Position numbers and translations under genes: made by a program
Notes under the pieces: generated by a model
Told to the model about the DNA's origin: nothing
The model's input: only the letters and a program-made list of their open reading frames with translations
The model's database searches: none
DNA from: Methanomassiliicoccales archaeon
GTDB taxonomy: Archaea; Thermoplasmatota; Thermoplasmata; Methanomassiliicoccales; JACIVX01
Reading direction: 5' to 3'
Assembly (NCBI GenBank): GCA_028682925.1
Contig: JAJRAG010000166.1
Location: 1 to 5,650 of the forward strand
DNA: 5,650 nt
Shown here: positions 1 to 5,618 of the stretch, one piece after another
Numbering within the stretch: the first letter of the stretch is position 1
Layout: every line of letters begins with the position of its first letter

Positions 1-2
1 TA

Positions 3-1331
3 TTAGATCTGCTGCGAGACGGCAAAGTCGACCTGGTCGTTTCGAGGGCTGAGCAAGACCCCGCTATCCTACAGGAACTTGCCACCCACTTGAAGGACGA
101 GATGAGATCGGTTCGTTTCAATGCGTGCGTTGCCTTGGGCGATCTGGGTCAAAAAGCTGCTCCGTGTGTCTCTGAGCTCATGAGTCGATTGGAGGATGAA
201 GACTGGAGCATACGTCGCGAGGCCGCAAGATCCTTGGGGAAGATGGGCAAGGGCGCAGCCAAAAGTGTGCCCAAACTGTCGAAACTCTTGAAGGACAATG
301 AAGTCTCGGTTCGCAAACAGGCAGCCATATCCTTAGGTGATATAGGGAGCTCTGCGAACGAGGCAATCTTGAGTCTCGTCGGTGCTCTCAAAGACGAGAA
401 CGAAGAGATTCGAACAGAGGCTGCTGCGGGGCTCGGGCGAATAGGTCGTGACGCGTACAAGGTTATTCCAGACTTGATGAATGCCCTGAAGGATGAAAGC
501 TGGACGGTCAGGACCGCGTCAGCTAGTGCAATAGTCAAGATAGGCGAAGGAGCCGCAAAGGCAATTCCAAGCCTCATGATAGCACTTGAAGACAGAGATT
601 GGCGAGTCCGTTTCAGAGCAACCGGTGCTCTCGCAAGAATAGGAGAGGAAGCTGTCCCGAGTCTGATGAAAGCTCTGAACCAAGGGAATCCAATTCTACG
701 CCGAGGAGCGGTTGAAGCGCTGGGCGAGATGAAGCTTAGAAAGCCTAAGGTAATTGACGCACTGGCGGACATGCTGCATGACTCGGATGAAGCGGTTCGT
801 GGAAAATCAGCCGACTCGCTTCGCACCATAGGCAAACCGGCTCTACCGGCTTTGACCAAGGCGTTGCTTGATCCAAGCGCTAATACAAGATGCTTGGCCG
901 CGGGAGCAATAGGAGGGATTGGCTCCGATGCCGTAGACGCCATTCCAGGCTTGGTTGAAGCCTTGAAAGACGGCAAGAAAGCAGTTCGAACGGAAGCAGC
1001 AAGAGCGCTAGGACGAATGGGAAGCTCAGCAAAGGGTGCTGTCCAAGGCTTGCAGGATGCGTTAGGTGACTCCGATACAATAGTTCGTCGAGAGGCTGCG
1101 ATAGCCTTAGGGAAGATCGGTCCGGCTGCGGCCAAGAGCGCCTCGAGACTCGTCGATCTGCTTGGCGATAGGAATGGCGAAGTCCGATGGCGGGCAGTAG
1201 AGGCTCTTGGAAGGATCGGTGCATCTGGTCCCGAGGTCGTACCTGCCATAGAGAATCTGATACATGACAAGTGTGACTATGTATGTGAGGCTGCCGTGGA
1301 ATCTCTTGACATGATTCAAGGTAAAGAGTGA
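3..1331 (+). CDS. HEAT-repeat (PBS-lyase-type) scaffold protein, 5' partial
   Basis: This is an all-helical solenoid protein built almost entirely of HEAT repeats of the PBS-lyase/CpcE type, which serve as protein-interaction scaffolds. No catalytic domain, signal peptide or membrane segment is seen, so it is probably cytoplasmic. From the TTG at 90, repeats begin at residues 1, 34, 67, 100, 133, 166, 196, 229, 259, 292, 325, 358 and 391. Each follows the pattern L-x-D-x-x-x-x-V-R-x-x-A-A-x-A-L-G-x-I-G; the last is cut to 23 residues and ends the protein. The frame stays open from 90 back to the left edge, encoding 29 more residues with no ATG, GTG or TTG. That segment ends in a helix (ILQELATH) running directly into repeat 1. 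The TTG at 90 is therefore probably not the true start, and the gene begins outside the window. The acyl-CoA synthetase gene follows 41 nt downstream on the same strand. Function and partner cannot be told from sequence. Confidence 0.88.
   Translation, partial: LDLLRDGKVDLVVSRAEQDPAILQELATHLKDEMRSVRFNACVALGDLGQKAAPCVSELMSRLEDEDWSIRREAARSLGKMGKGAAKSVPKLSKLLKDNEVSVRKQAAISLGDIGSSANEAILSLVGALKDENEEIRTEAAAGLGRIGRDAYKVIPDLMNALKDESWTVRTASASAIVKIGEGAAKAIPSLMIALEDRDWRVRFRATGALARIGEEAVPSLMKALNQGNPILRRGAVEALGEMKLRKPKVIDALADMLHDSDEAVRGKSADSLRTIGKPALPALTKALLDPSANTRCLAAGAIGGIGSDAVDAIPGLVEALKDGKKAVRTEAARALGRMGSSAKGAVQGLQDALGDSDTIVRREAAIALGKIGPAAAKSASRLVDLLGDRNGEVRWRAVEALGRIGASGPEVVPAIENLIHDKCDYVCEAAVESLDMIQGKE
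90..1328 (+). repeat. Tandem array of 13 HEAT repeats (about 99-nt coding period)
   Basis: Twelve complete units and one truncated unit lie end to end. Ten of the complete units are 33 residues (99 nt). Units 6 and 8 are 30 residues, each missing three residues in the turn before the second helix. Units 2, 5 and 6 share a Trp at unit position 6 (DEDWSIR, DESWTVR, DRDWRVR). The Val/Ile-Arg pair and the Ala-Leu-Gly core recur in nearly every unit. Unit 7 departs most, with MKLRKPKV replacing the usual Gly-containing turn. Confidence 0.85.
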
Positions 1332-1355
1332 CATGTAAACAAGGTGCCGAGACTA

Positions 1356-1361
1356 GAGGTG
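1356..1361 (+). promoter_or_regulatory. Ribosome-binding site of the acyl-CoA synthetase gene
   Basis: GAGGTG is complementary to the CACCUC of the archaeal 16S rRNA 3' end and lies 11 nt before the GTG start at 1373. The spacing is slightly long. The 41-nt gap after the HEAT gene shows no TATA-like element, which supports cotranscription. Confidence 0.5.
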
Positions 1362-1372
1362 CTTTCTGAACC

Positions 1373-3070
1373 GTGACCGAGAAGAATGTAAATCCGTATG
1401 CCGATAAGCGCTGGCTAAAGTCCTATGACGAAGGGGTTCCAGCACACATCGACTATCCTGAGATCCCACTGTGTGAGCTGCTCGATAGAGCAGCTAAGGA
1501 CTTTGGAGGTCGCACAGCGATATACTTCCTGAAAAGAAAGATATCCTACAAGGAGTTCAAGGATATATCTGACAGAGTTGCGACTTTTCTGGTGAGTATG
1601 GGTGTAAAGAAAGGCAGTGTTGTTGCGATCATTCTGCCTAACTTCCCTCAGTTTCTTTTCAGCTATTATGGCATTCTCAAAGCAGGCGCAATCGTCACAG
1701 CTTGCAGCACTCTACTCACAGAACCAGAACTAGCTTTCCAACTGAACGACTCCGGCGCAGAAACTATCATAGCCTGGGACAGGCAACTTGAGAAGATCAA
1801 GAACATAAAGGATAGAACTCGGCTGAGAAACATAATCATTACAGATGTCTTCGACTATACTCCTGCAGCCCAGAGAGAGCCTCCTGAGATAGCCGGCACA
1901 CAGCAATTCCTGAACCTAGTGAACAGGACGAAGCCAAACCCCCCGAAGGTAAAGGTCAACGCAAAGGAAGATGTTGCAGTACTCCAGTACACCGGAGGCA
2001 CTACGGGACTACCGAAGGGCGCAATGCTTACGCATCTGAACCTTTTGTCCAACGCTATGGCTACAGCCGCTTGGGTGCCGGATGTGCAAAGAGGCAAATG
2101 GACAGCACTAACCAACCTTCCTCTGTTTCATATCTACGGCATGACTGTCTGTATGAACACGCTGATACACAACGCTGTAACAATGGTCTTGAACCCTGAC
2201 CCGCGAGATCTAAAGTCGCTCCTCGAACTTATTCGGGAAACGAGGCCGGGCATGTTTCCAGGGGTTCCCACCGTATACATGCGTCTCCTAGAGCGGGACG
2301 ACATTGATGATTACGCCAAGGATCTGAGGGCAATCAGAATATGCAACTCGGGTGCCGCCGCTATGCCGCCTGAGGTCCTCAAAGAGTTTGAACGGAAAAC
2401 GGGTGGGAAGATCTCTGAGGGCTACGGGTTGACCGAATGCTCGCCCGTCACTCACAGCAATCCACTGGGCGAAGGGAAAAGGAGAATCGGCTCAATCGGA
2501 GTCCCCTTCCCTGACACTGAGGTCAAGATCGTCGCCATAGATGATGATTCAAAGATCATGCCTGTCGGACACGAAGGCGAGCTGATGATCAGAGGCCCAC
2601 AAGTCATGAAGGGGTACTGGAACAAGCCCGAAGAAACTGCAAACCAGCTAAAGAAAGATGGTTGGGTCAAGACTGGAGACATCGGCAAGATGGACAAAGA
2701 TGGCTACTTCTACATCGTAGACAGGAAGAAAGACATGATCGATGTTAGCGGATTCAAGGTCTATCCACGAGAAGTCGAGGATGTTCTATTTGAGCACAAA
2801 GCTGTGCTGATGGCTGCTGCATTAGGCATACCTGACCCAGAAACCCCAGGCAGTGAGAGGGTCAAGGCATACGTAGTGCTAAGAGATGGGTTTGCTGAAA
2901 GTGAAGAGACTGCAAACGACATCAAAGCGTTCGCAAAGAAATCGCTGGCACCCTACAAGGTCCCGAAGTATATTGAGTTCAGAAAAGAGCTTCCTGAGAA
3001 TCTGGTTGGCAAGGTCCTACGAAAGGACTTGAGAGCGGAAGAAGCTAGGGCCGCGGAGACCAAGGAATAG
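1373..3070 (+). CDS. AMP-forming long-chain acyl-CoA synthetase (FadD-like)
   Basis: This is a 565-residue adenylate-forming enzyme (ANL superfamily) that converts a carboxylic acid, ATP and CoA to acyl-CoA, AMP and PPi through an acyl-adenylate. All core motifs are present: the phosphate-binding A3 loop YTGGTTGLPKG (206-216), A4 region NLPLFHIYG (248-256), A5 YGLTE (351-355), A7 TGD (434-436), A8 hinge region DRKKDMIDVSGFKVYP (450-465), and the C-terminal A10 motif with catalytic Lys547 in ENLVGKVLR. Length and the N-terminal segment (EGVPAHIDYPEIPL) fit long- or medium-chain fatty acid ligases better than acetyl-CoA synthetases, which are longer. The exact substrate is inferred only. No signal or membrane segment is seen. 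The GTG start is well fixed: an in-frame TGA lies at 1367-1369 and no nearby alternative start exists. It follows the HEAT gene and is convergent with the isomerase gene. A medium-chain or aromatic acid ligase remains possible. Confidence 0.95.
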   Translation: MTEKNVNPYADKRWLKSYDEGVPAHIDYPEIPLCELLDRAAKDFGGRTAIYFLKRKISYKEFKDISDRVATFLVSMGVKKGSVVAIILPNFPQFLFSYYGILKAGAIVTACSTLLTEPELAFQLNDSGAETIIAWDRQLEKIKNIKDRTRLRNIIITDVFDYTPAAQREPPEIAGTQQFLNLVNRTKPNPPKVKVNAKEDVAVLQYTGGTTGLPKGAMLTHLNLLSNAMATAAWVPDVQRGKWTALTNLPLFHIYGMTVCMNTLIHNAVTMVLNPDPRDLKSLLELIRETRPGMFPGVPTVYMRLLERDDIDDYAKDLRAIRICNSGAAAMPPEVLKEFERKTGGKISEGYGLTECSPVTHSNPLGEGKRRIGSIGVPFPDTEVKIVAIDDDSKIMPVGHEGELMIRGPQVMKGYWNKPEETANQLKKDGWVKTGDIGKMDKDGYFYIVDRKKDMIDVSGFKVYPREVEDVLFEHKAVLMAAALGIPDPETPGSERVKAYVVLRDGFAESEETANDIKAFAKKSLAPYKVPKYIEFRKELPENLVGKVLRKDLRAEEARAAETKE

Positions 3071-3085
3071 ACCGTTTTCTGAATG

Positions 3086-3107
3086 GATCTATTAGATCTC
3101 TTTGCTG
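3086..3107 (+). terminator. Possible terminator of the acyl-CoA synthetase gene
   Basis: Fifteen nt after the stop codon is the odd palindrome GATCTA-T-TAGATC (3086-3098), followed by a pyrimidine-rich, moderately T-rich stretch (TCTTTGCTGCC). As RNA it could form only a short stem of about 4 bp. Archaeal termination relies mainly on T-tracts and this one is weak, so the call is tentative. Confidence 0.3.
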
Positions 3108-3198
3108 CCTTGCTTTGGGCAGAAACGACCCCCATCCTGCAGCCACTGTCGGTATCTGCTGCAAAGAAATCCGTCAACCTGCCACAGAACGGTTAGAC

Positions 3199-3216
3199 TG
3201 CGAACCGACGTTCGCA
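3199..3216 (-). terminator. Stem-loop just after the isomerase stop codon, convergent junction
   Basis: A perfect 7-bp stem with a 4-nt loop (TGCGAAC-CGAC-GTTCGCA on the + strand) starts 8 nt beyond the TAA of the - strand isomerase gene. It lies in the 154-nt gap between two converging genes, so it could end or protect transcripts from either side. A competing 5-bp stem, CGGTT (3190-3194) with AACCG (3203-3207), overlaps it. No T-run follows in either direction, so an RNA 3'-end role is inferred from position. Confidence 0.45.
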
Positions 3217-3224
3217 CACGGGCT

Positions 3225-4379
3225 TTACCTGGACTTGCGCAGGTCAATCAGGCCTGCGGAATCGGGGGCAAGGGCGCGTATCACTACGTCTTCTGCGACG
3301 CCTCGGTTCTTGTCGGGCTCATACATGGCCTCGACTAGCCGTTCGTAGTCAACGTGTTTGTTGAGGCGCGTTGTCATCGCGCGAATGGCGTTGATGTTGA
3401 GAGACAGGGCTGTCTCGATGGGCATGCGCTCTGGATTGATGTCGAGACCCAGTCGACCTTTGTAGCCATACATCTTCAGCACGAGCAGACCCGCATAGGC
3501 TTGATCGATAGCCAATACTCCTACGTTCAAGTCTTGGTCATAGTTGCCGAGTGGTTGGCTATTCCAGTGCGTGTGGGCCAGCCGGCCTTCCCGTAGGATG
3601 GAGGAGAGGGCGTAGGCTAGCTCCTCGTGCCCCATGAGCACGTGACCAACCTCGGGGTTCAGGGTTACCAAGGCGTGCCCTTGGCTAAGCAGTTTCTGGT
3701 TACTCTTGTTCTTGAGAAGGACCTCGACGTTCCTCGCCATTAGCAAACCGTTCGCGGTGTTCCTGTAGATGTTGTTGCCCCGAGGCTCGTACGGTTTGGG
3801 TTCAATGGCGACACGGACCCCGGGAATGGCATCCATGGCCTCCGCTAGGCCTCGCTCAAAGTTGTCCCACATCTGGTAGAAGTCGACACCGATGGGGTTT
3901 TCGTATCCGTCTATTCCGGGCCATATGACGGCGAAATCCGTCTCAAGTTCCGCGTTTAGTCGGAGCGCTTCTTCGGTTCGCTCTATGGCTGTGCGGCGGA
4001 TCTTGCCGTCGGGGTTGGACAAGGAGCCGAACTCAAAACGTCGGTCGTAGAAGAGGTTCGGACTTATCATGACCAGACGGACTCCCGTCGATTTCTGGAA
4101 CCCCTTGTAGAGGTCCGTTAGATCCCCATTGACCTCGTTTGGATAATGGGCTTCCAATCCGAACGTGTCGTCGATTATCCCGCTGTCTCGCATACGGGCA
4201 ACTCGTGCCAAGGCGTCCTCAACGGTTCCTTTGCTGCCATAGGGTTCGTGGAATCGTCCGCCGACTGGAAAGAAGCACCATACCCCGGTTGAAAAACTGG
4301 GAGCGAACTGAAATGCCTTCAAGTGAGCGAGTAGCTCCTCCTTGTTCCGTCGTTGTTTCTGGCCGCGCAGGTCCTGCAC
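3225..4379 (-). CDS. Xylose isomerase-like TIM-barrel sugar isomerase
   Basis: A 384-residue protein that I can align from memory along most of its length with the short (class I, Streptomyces-type) xylose isomerases, which are about 388 residues and interconvert aldoses and ketoses with two divalent metals. Matching landmarks are GVW (32-34; active-site Trp16), NLFYDRRF (108-115; Phe94 position), VIWPG (151-155; Trp137), AIEPKPYEPRG (191-201; ligand Glu181 and Lys183), NPEVGH (241-246; ligands Glu217 and His220), YDQDL (280-284; ligands Asp255 and Asp257) and LDINP (312-316; ligand Asp287). Two positions differ: Asp245 in HIDLN is His271 in HTHWN, and the catalytic His54-x-x-Asp57 pair is His78-x-x-Asn81. 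The natural sugar is thus uncertain, and L-rhamnose-type or other aldose isomerisation is possible. The GTG start is the first after an in-frame TGA and has GGTGA 6 nt before it. A TTG at 4322 is a possible later start giving an N-terminus of Streptomyces length. It is divergent from the CBS gene. Confidence 0.85.
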   Translation of the reverse strand: MQDLRGQKQRRNKEELLAHLKAFQFAPSFSTGVWCFFPVGGRFHEPYGSKGTVEDALARVARMRDSGIIDDTFGLEAHYPNEVNGDLTDLYKGFQKSTGVRLVMISPNLFYDRRFEFGSLSNPDGKIRRTAIERTEEALRLNAELETDFAVIWPGIDGYENPIGVDFYQMWDNFERGLAEAMDAIPGVRVAIEPKPYEPRGNNIYRNTANGLLMARNVEVLLKNKSNQKLLSQGHALVTLNPEVGHVLMGHEELAYALSSILREGRLAHTHWNSQPLGNYDQDLNVGVLAIDQAYAGLLVLKMYGYKGRLGLDINPERMPIETALSLNINAIRAMTTRLNKHVDYERLVEAMYEPDKNRGVAEDVVIRALAPDSAGLIDLRKSR

Positions 4380-4385
4380 CTGATG

Positions 4386-4390
4386 TCACC
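4386..4390 (-). promoter_or_regulatory. Ribosome-binding site of the isomerase gene
   Basis: GGTGA on the - strand lies 6 nt before the GTG at 4379, good spacing for the GGTGAT part of the archaeal anti-SD pairing. It also contains the in-frame TGA (4388-4386) that closes the frame upstream, so GTG 4379 is the earliest possible start. A competing AAGGAGGAG inside the reading frame (4343-4335) lies about 14 nt before TTG 4322. Confidence 0.5.
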
Positions 4391-4479
4391 ATCCATAGCG
4401 ATGCGTCGCTTTGCGCGTAGGTTGTAGGGTCATCCAGATTTAGCTGTATGGTTTGAAGGTCTGCTGCCGTAGTCGAGGA

Positions 4480-4553
4480 GCCAGGCAGGCAAAGGACATT
4501 AATATGTCTTAGACGAAAAGAACCCAAGCTAGAGGTTTGTTCGACTGCCTGGC
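4480..4553. repeat. Inverted repeat pair in the divergent intergenic region
   Basis: GCCAGGCAG (4480-4488) and CTGCCTGGC (4545-4553) are perfect 9-bp inverted copies separated by 56 nt. A second inverted pair, AGTCGA (4471-4476) and TCGACT (4541-4546), flanks or overlaps the same arms. The enclosed stretch holds the AT-rich promoter-like element. The right arm can also fold on itself as CTGCC-TGGCG-GGCAG (4545-4559), just ahead of the CBS gene. The role is unknown; regulator sites or alternative leader folds are inferences. Confidence 0.4.
4495..4508 (+). promoter_or_regulatory. Candidate promoter/operator between divergent genes
   Basis: GACAT-TAAT-ATGTC is a 5-bp-arm inverted repeat with an AT-only centre, the most TATA-like stretch in the 195-nt gap, preceded by AAAG as a possible BRE. 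A transcript from it toward the CBS gene would start near 4525-4530, leaving a leader of about 50 nt. Its symmetry would also suit a dimeric regulator, or transcription toward the isomerase with a leader of about 95 nt. The match to the archaeal TATA consensus is only fair. Confidence 0.35.
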
Positions 4554-4573
4554 GGGCAGCAACGGGAAACGCT

Positions 4574-4579
4574 GGTGAT
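4574..4579 (+). promoter_or_regulatory. Ribosome-binding site that affects the CBS gene start
   Basis: GGTGAT overlaps the candidate starts GTG 4575 and ATG 4578, so it cannot serve them. It is correctly spaced (4 nt, equal to about 8 nt from a GGAGG core) for the in-frame GTG at 4584. Either the gene starts at 4584, or it starts at 4575/4578 without this site. Confidence 0.35.
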
Positions 4580-5000
4580 GAATGTGAGCGAGCCCAAGCG
4601 AGCCTTTGAAGTGGCACGTAAGAAGGTTATTACATGCGGCCCGGATGAGAGCTTGAGCGCGGTCGCGAAATCGATGGTGGATCATTGGATCAGCAGTGTG
4701 GTGGTTGTGGAGAAGGGCAAACCTGTCGGCATTGTTACAGATGGGATAATCTTCAGATTGATTGCCTGCGAGCGCAACCCATTGGATCTTCGGGCGAAGG
4801 ACGTGATGGTAAAGCCAGTGCTTACTGTGCGTCAAAACATCACGTTGGCCGAGGCAGAAGAGTGGTTCTTGAAATCCAAGGTGAGCCGGCTAGTCTTCGT
4901 CGATGATGAAGGGAAACTGGTCGGCATAGTCAGTAAGAAAGACATCAATCGGCTTGCCGCTTATTCGCTGGCGGAGCGAATGCGGCAGCGCAGACCCTAG
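4578..5000 (+). CDS. Stand-alone tandem CBS-domain protein
   Basis: A small soluble protein of about 140 residues made of two CBS domains and nothing else. Such Bateman modules usually bind AMP, ATP, S-adenosylmethionine or similar ligands and act as energy sensors or as regulatory partners of other proteins. Numbering from GTG 4575, CBS1 spans about 11-64 (VITCGPDESLSAVAKSM, then SSVVVVEKGKPVGIVTDGII) and CBS2 about 73-128 (DVMVKPVLTV, then RLVFVDDEGKLVGIVSKKDI). CBS2 keeps the usual T/S-x-x-D ribose-contact pattern (Ser120, Asp123). CBS1 has Thr55-Asp-Gly-Ile58, so the Asp is missing and only one site may bind nucleotide. The start is uncertain among GTG 4575, ATG 4578 and GTG 4584; the ATG is listed, while the SD spacing favours 4584. 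Its target is unknown. It is divergent from the isomerase gene and convergent with the nuoA-like gene, so it is probably transcribed alone. Confidence 0.88.
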   Translation: MNVSEPKRAFEVARKKVITCGPDESLSAVAKSMVDHWISSVVVVEKGKPVGIVTDGIIFRLIACERNPLDLRAKDVMVKPVLTVRQNITLAEAEEWFLKSKVSRLVFVDDEGKLVGIVSKKDINRLAAYSLAERMRQRRP

Positions 5001-5012
5001 CTCCTTAGCTAG
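4997..5012 (+). terminator. Stem-loop overlapping the CBS gene stop codon
   Basis: CTAGCT-CCTT-AGCTAG is a perfect 6-bp stem with a 4-nt loop whose left arm contains the TAG stop. It is the first of two tandem hairpins at this gene end. No T-tract follows immediately, so its role as a terminator or 3'-end stabiliser is inferred from placement. Confidence 0.4.
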
Positions 5013-5022
5013 TCTCCTGCCT

Positions 5023-5039
5023 CAGCGCTCACGGCGCTG
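5023..5039 (+). terminator. Second, GC-rich stem-loop after the CBS gene
   Basis: CAGCGC-TCACG-GCGCTG forms a perfect 6-bp, five-sixths GC stem with a 5-nt loop, 23 nt after the stop codon and 11 nt after the preceding hairpin. No U-tract follows. It could act on transcripts from either side of the convergent junction with the nuoA-like gene. The rest of the gap (5040-5172) shows no gene I can support. Confidence 0.4.
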
Positions 5040-5172
5040 CGTCAATCAACAAAGCATTCAAGCAGCTATCCGTATACGCTTGCATTGCAGTCTGCTGCCT
5101 TGTCGGGGGGTACATTCTGAGAATCAAGTCTGTGGTTTCCACGGTGTGACGGCATGTTGATTGGCAGTCCTG

Positions 5173-5194
5173 TTGAGCCGCTGGCTTGGCTCAA
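5173..5194 (-). terminator. Stem-loop directly after the nuoA-like stop codon
   Basis: TTGAGCC-(8 nt)-GGCTCAA, a perfect 7-bp stem, begins only 2 nt beyond the TAA of the - strand gene. The loop GCTGGCTT permits an alternative stem (AGCC-GCT-GGCT). It probably forms the 3' end of a single-gene transcript. No T-tract follows. Confidence 0.45.
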
Positions 5195-5196
5195 GG

Positions 5197-5529
5197 TTAC
5201 TTGCGGAGCACGAGGACGGCGGAAAACGCGATGAGCGCGTAAAGGAAAGGCACCCATCCAAGCACTCCCATCGACGTGGCGAGGATGAAGGCGACCGTCT
5301 CCAGGATTGTGAAGTACGCGGCGTACCGTAGGAGCTGGGAGTGGAACTGGGTCTTCACCGCGGGGACATCCTCACCGCAGGCATACGTGGTGCTCTTCTC
5401 CTTCGAGGGATTGGAGGGCGCGAGTCTTCTGCCGAGGTAGTAGAGCAGAAGGACGATGAGGAGAATAATGGCGAAGGCCAGGAAGAATAGGAACACGTTC
5501 GATAGGGTTGCGTCCCAGGATGTCTGCAT
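5197..5529 (-). CDS. nuoA: NuoA/FpoA-like subunit of a complex I-type oxidoreductase
   Basis: A 110-residue membrane protein of the NADH-quinone oxidoreductase chain 3 family (NuoA/NdhC/FpoA), a small subunit at the join between the hydrophilic and membrane arms of complex I-type enzymes. Three hydrophobic segments are seen: about 11-32, 69-90 and 92-108. Between TM1 and TM2 lies the hallmark loop with YACGEDVP (49-56; compare YECGFEP in bacteria). In TM2, Glu77 of TILETVAF matches the conserved Glu of the FDxE motif, but the Asp two residues before it is Ile75. The ATG at 5529 is chosen because GTGGTG (5544-5539) sits 9 nt upstream as a ribosome-binding site. Starting at GTG 5544 would add five residues but use part of that site as codons. 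No other nuo gene follows; the next gene is convergent, so it is probably monocistronic. Quinone, methanophenazine or ferredoxin-linked versions cannot be told apart. Confidence 0.8.
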   Translation of the reverse strand: MQTSWDATLSNVFLFFLAFAIILLIVLLLYYLGRRLAPSNPSKEKSTTYACGEDVPAVKTQFHSQLLRYAAYFTILETVAFILATSMGVLGWVPFLYALIAFSAVLVLRK

Positions 5530-5581
5530 GGTTGCGTACACCACACGCTTGCCTGGCTAGCTGTCAGAGGGTCTGGCACCG

Positions 5582-5588
5582 TATAAAA
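5582..5588 (-). promoter_or_regulatory. Archaeal TATA box of the nuoA-like gene
   Basis: On the - strand, CCTTTTATACGG contains TTTTATA, the clearest TATA box in the window. A start about 25 nt downstream would fall near 5557-5561, giving a leader of about 30 nt to ATG 5529. The box read on the + strand (TATAAAAGG) could also serve a gene beyond the right edge. Confidence 0.6.
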
Positions 5589-5597
5589 GGCTTGCTC

Positions 5598-5618
5598 CCG
5601 TCGGAAGCTTCTCGACGG
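5598..5618. other. 21-nt near-palindrome upstream of the nuoA-like TATA box
   Basis: CCGTCG (5598-5603) and CGACGG (5613-5618) are perfect inverted copies around GAAGCTTCT, whose first eight bases are themselves a palindrome (GAAGCTTC). The element lies about 10 nt upstream of the TATA box on the - strand, where archaeal activators often bind. It is a candidate operator, but a stem-loop of a transcript crossing the right edge is also possible. Confidence 0.4.

Noticed and set aside
1..10. The 10-mer TATTAGATCT occurs at the left edge and again at 3090-3099
   Set aside because: Ten bases shared across 3 kb with no extension, one copy being inside a coding frame, is compatible with chance; not taken as an attachment site or direct repeat.
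149..1270. A 373-codon open frame on the - strand inside the HEAT gene
   Set aside because: Its product is a low-complexity Ser/Ala/Pro-rich mirror of the 33-residue repeat period. The + strand frame gives clear HEAT repeats, so this is a codon-bias shadow.
90..1328. Roughly 99-nt periodicity that might suggest a DNA repeat or CRISPR-like array
   Set aside because: The period is explained by protein HEAT repeats; units differ widely at the DNA level and there are no constant repeats with variable spacers.
3071..3224. Possible tRNA or small RNA gene because of GGTTAGACTGCGAACC-like bases
   Set aside because: No acceptor stem, anticodon arm or CCA-compatible end could be assembled; the pairing is explained by the 7-bp hairpin at 3199-3216.
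3102..3596. Several 77-80-codon + strand frames (3102-3338, 3115-3348, 3354-3596)
   Set aside because: They lie mainly antisense to the well-supported isomerase gene, have no recognisable domain and overlap one another.
4139..4835. Open frames across the divergent region (4139-4420 +, 4219-4617 -, 4509-4835 -)
   Set aside because: Products resemble no family and overlap the isomerase or CBS genes antisense or out of frame; the gap is better read as regulatory DNA.
4954..5257. Small frames 4954-5160 (+) and 5066-5257 (-) in the CBS/nuoA gap
   Set aside because: No domain, Cys/Arg/Ser-rich shadow composition, no ribosome-binding site, and they run through the hairpins at the two gene ends.
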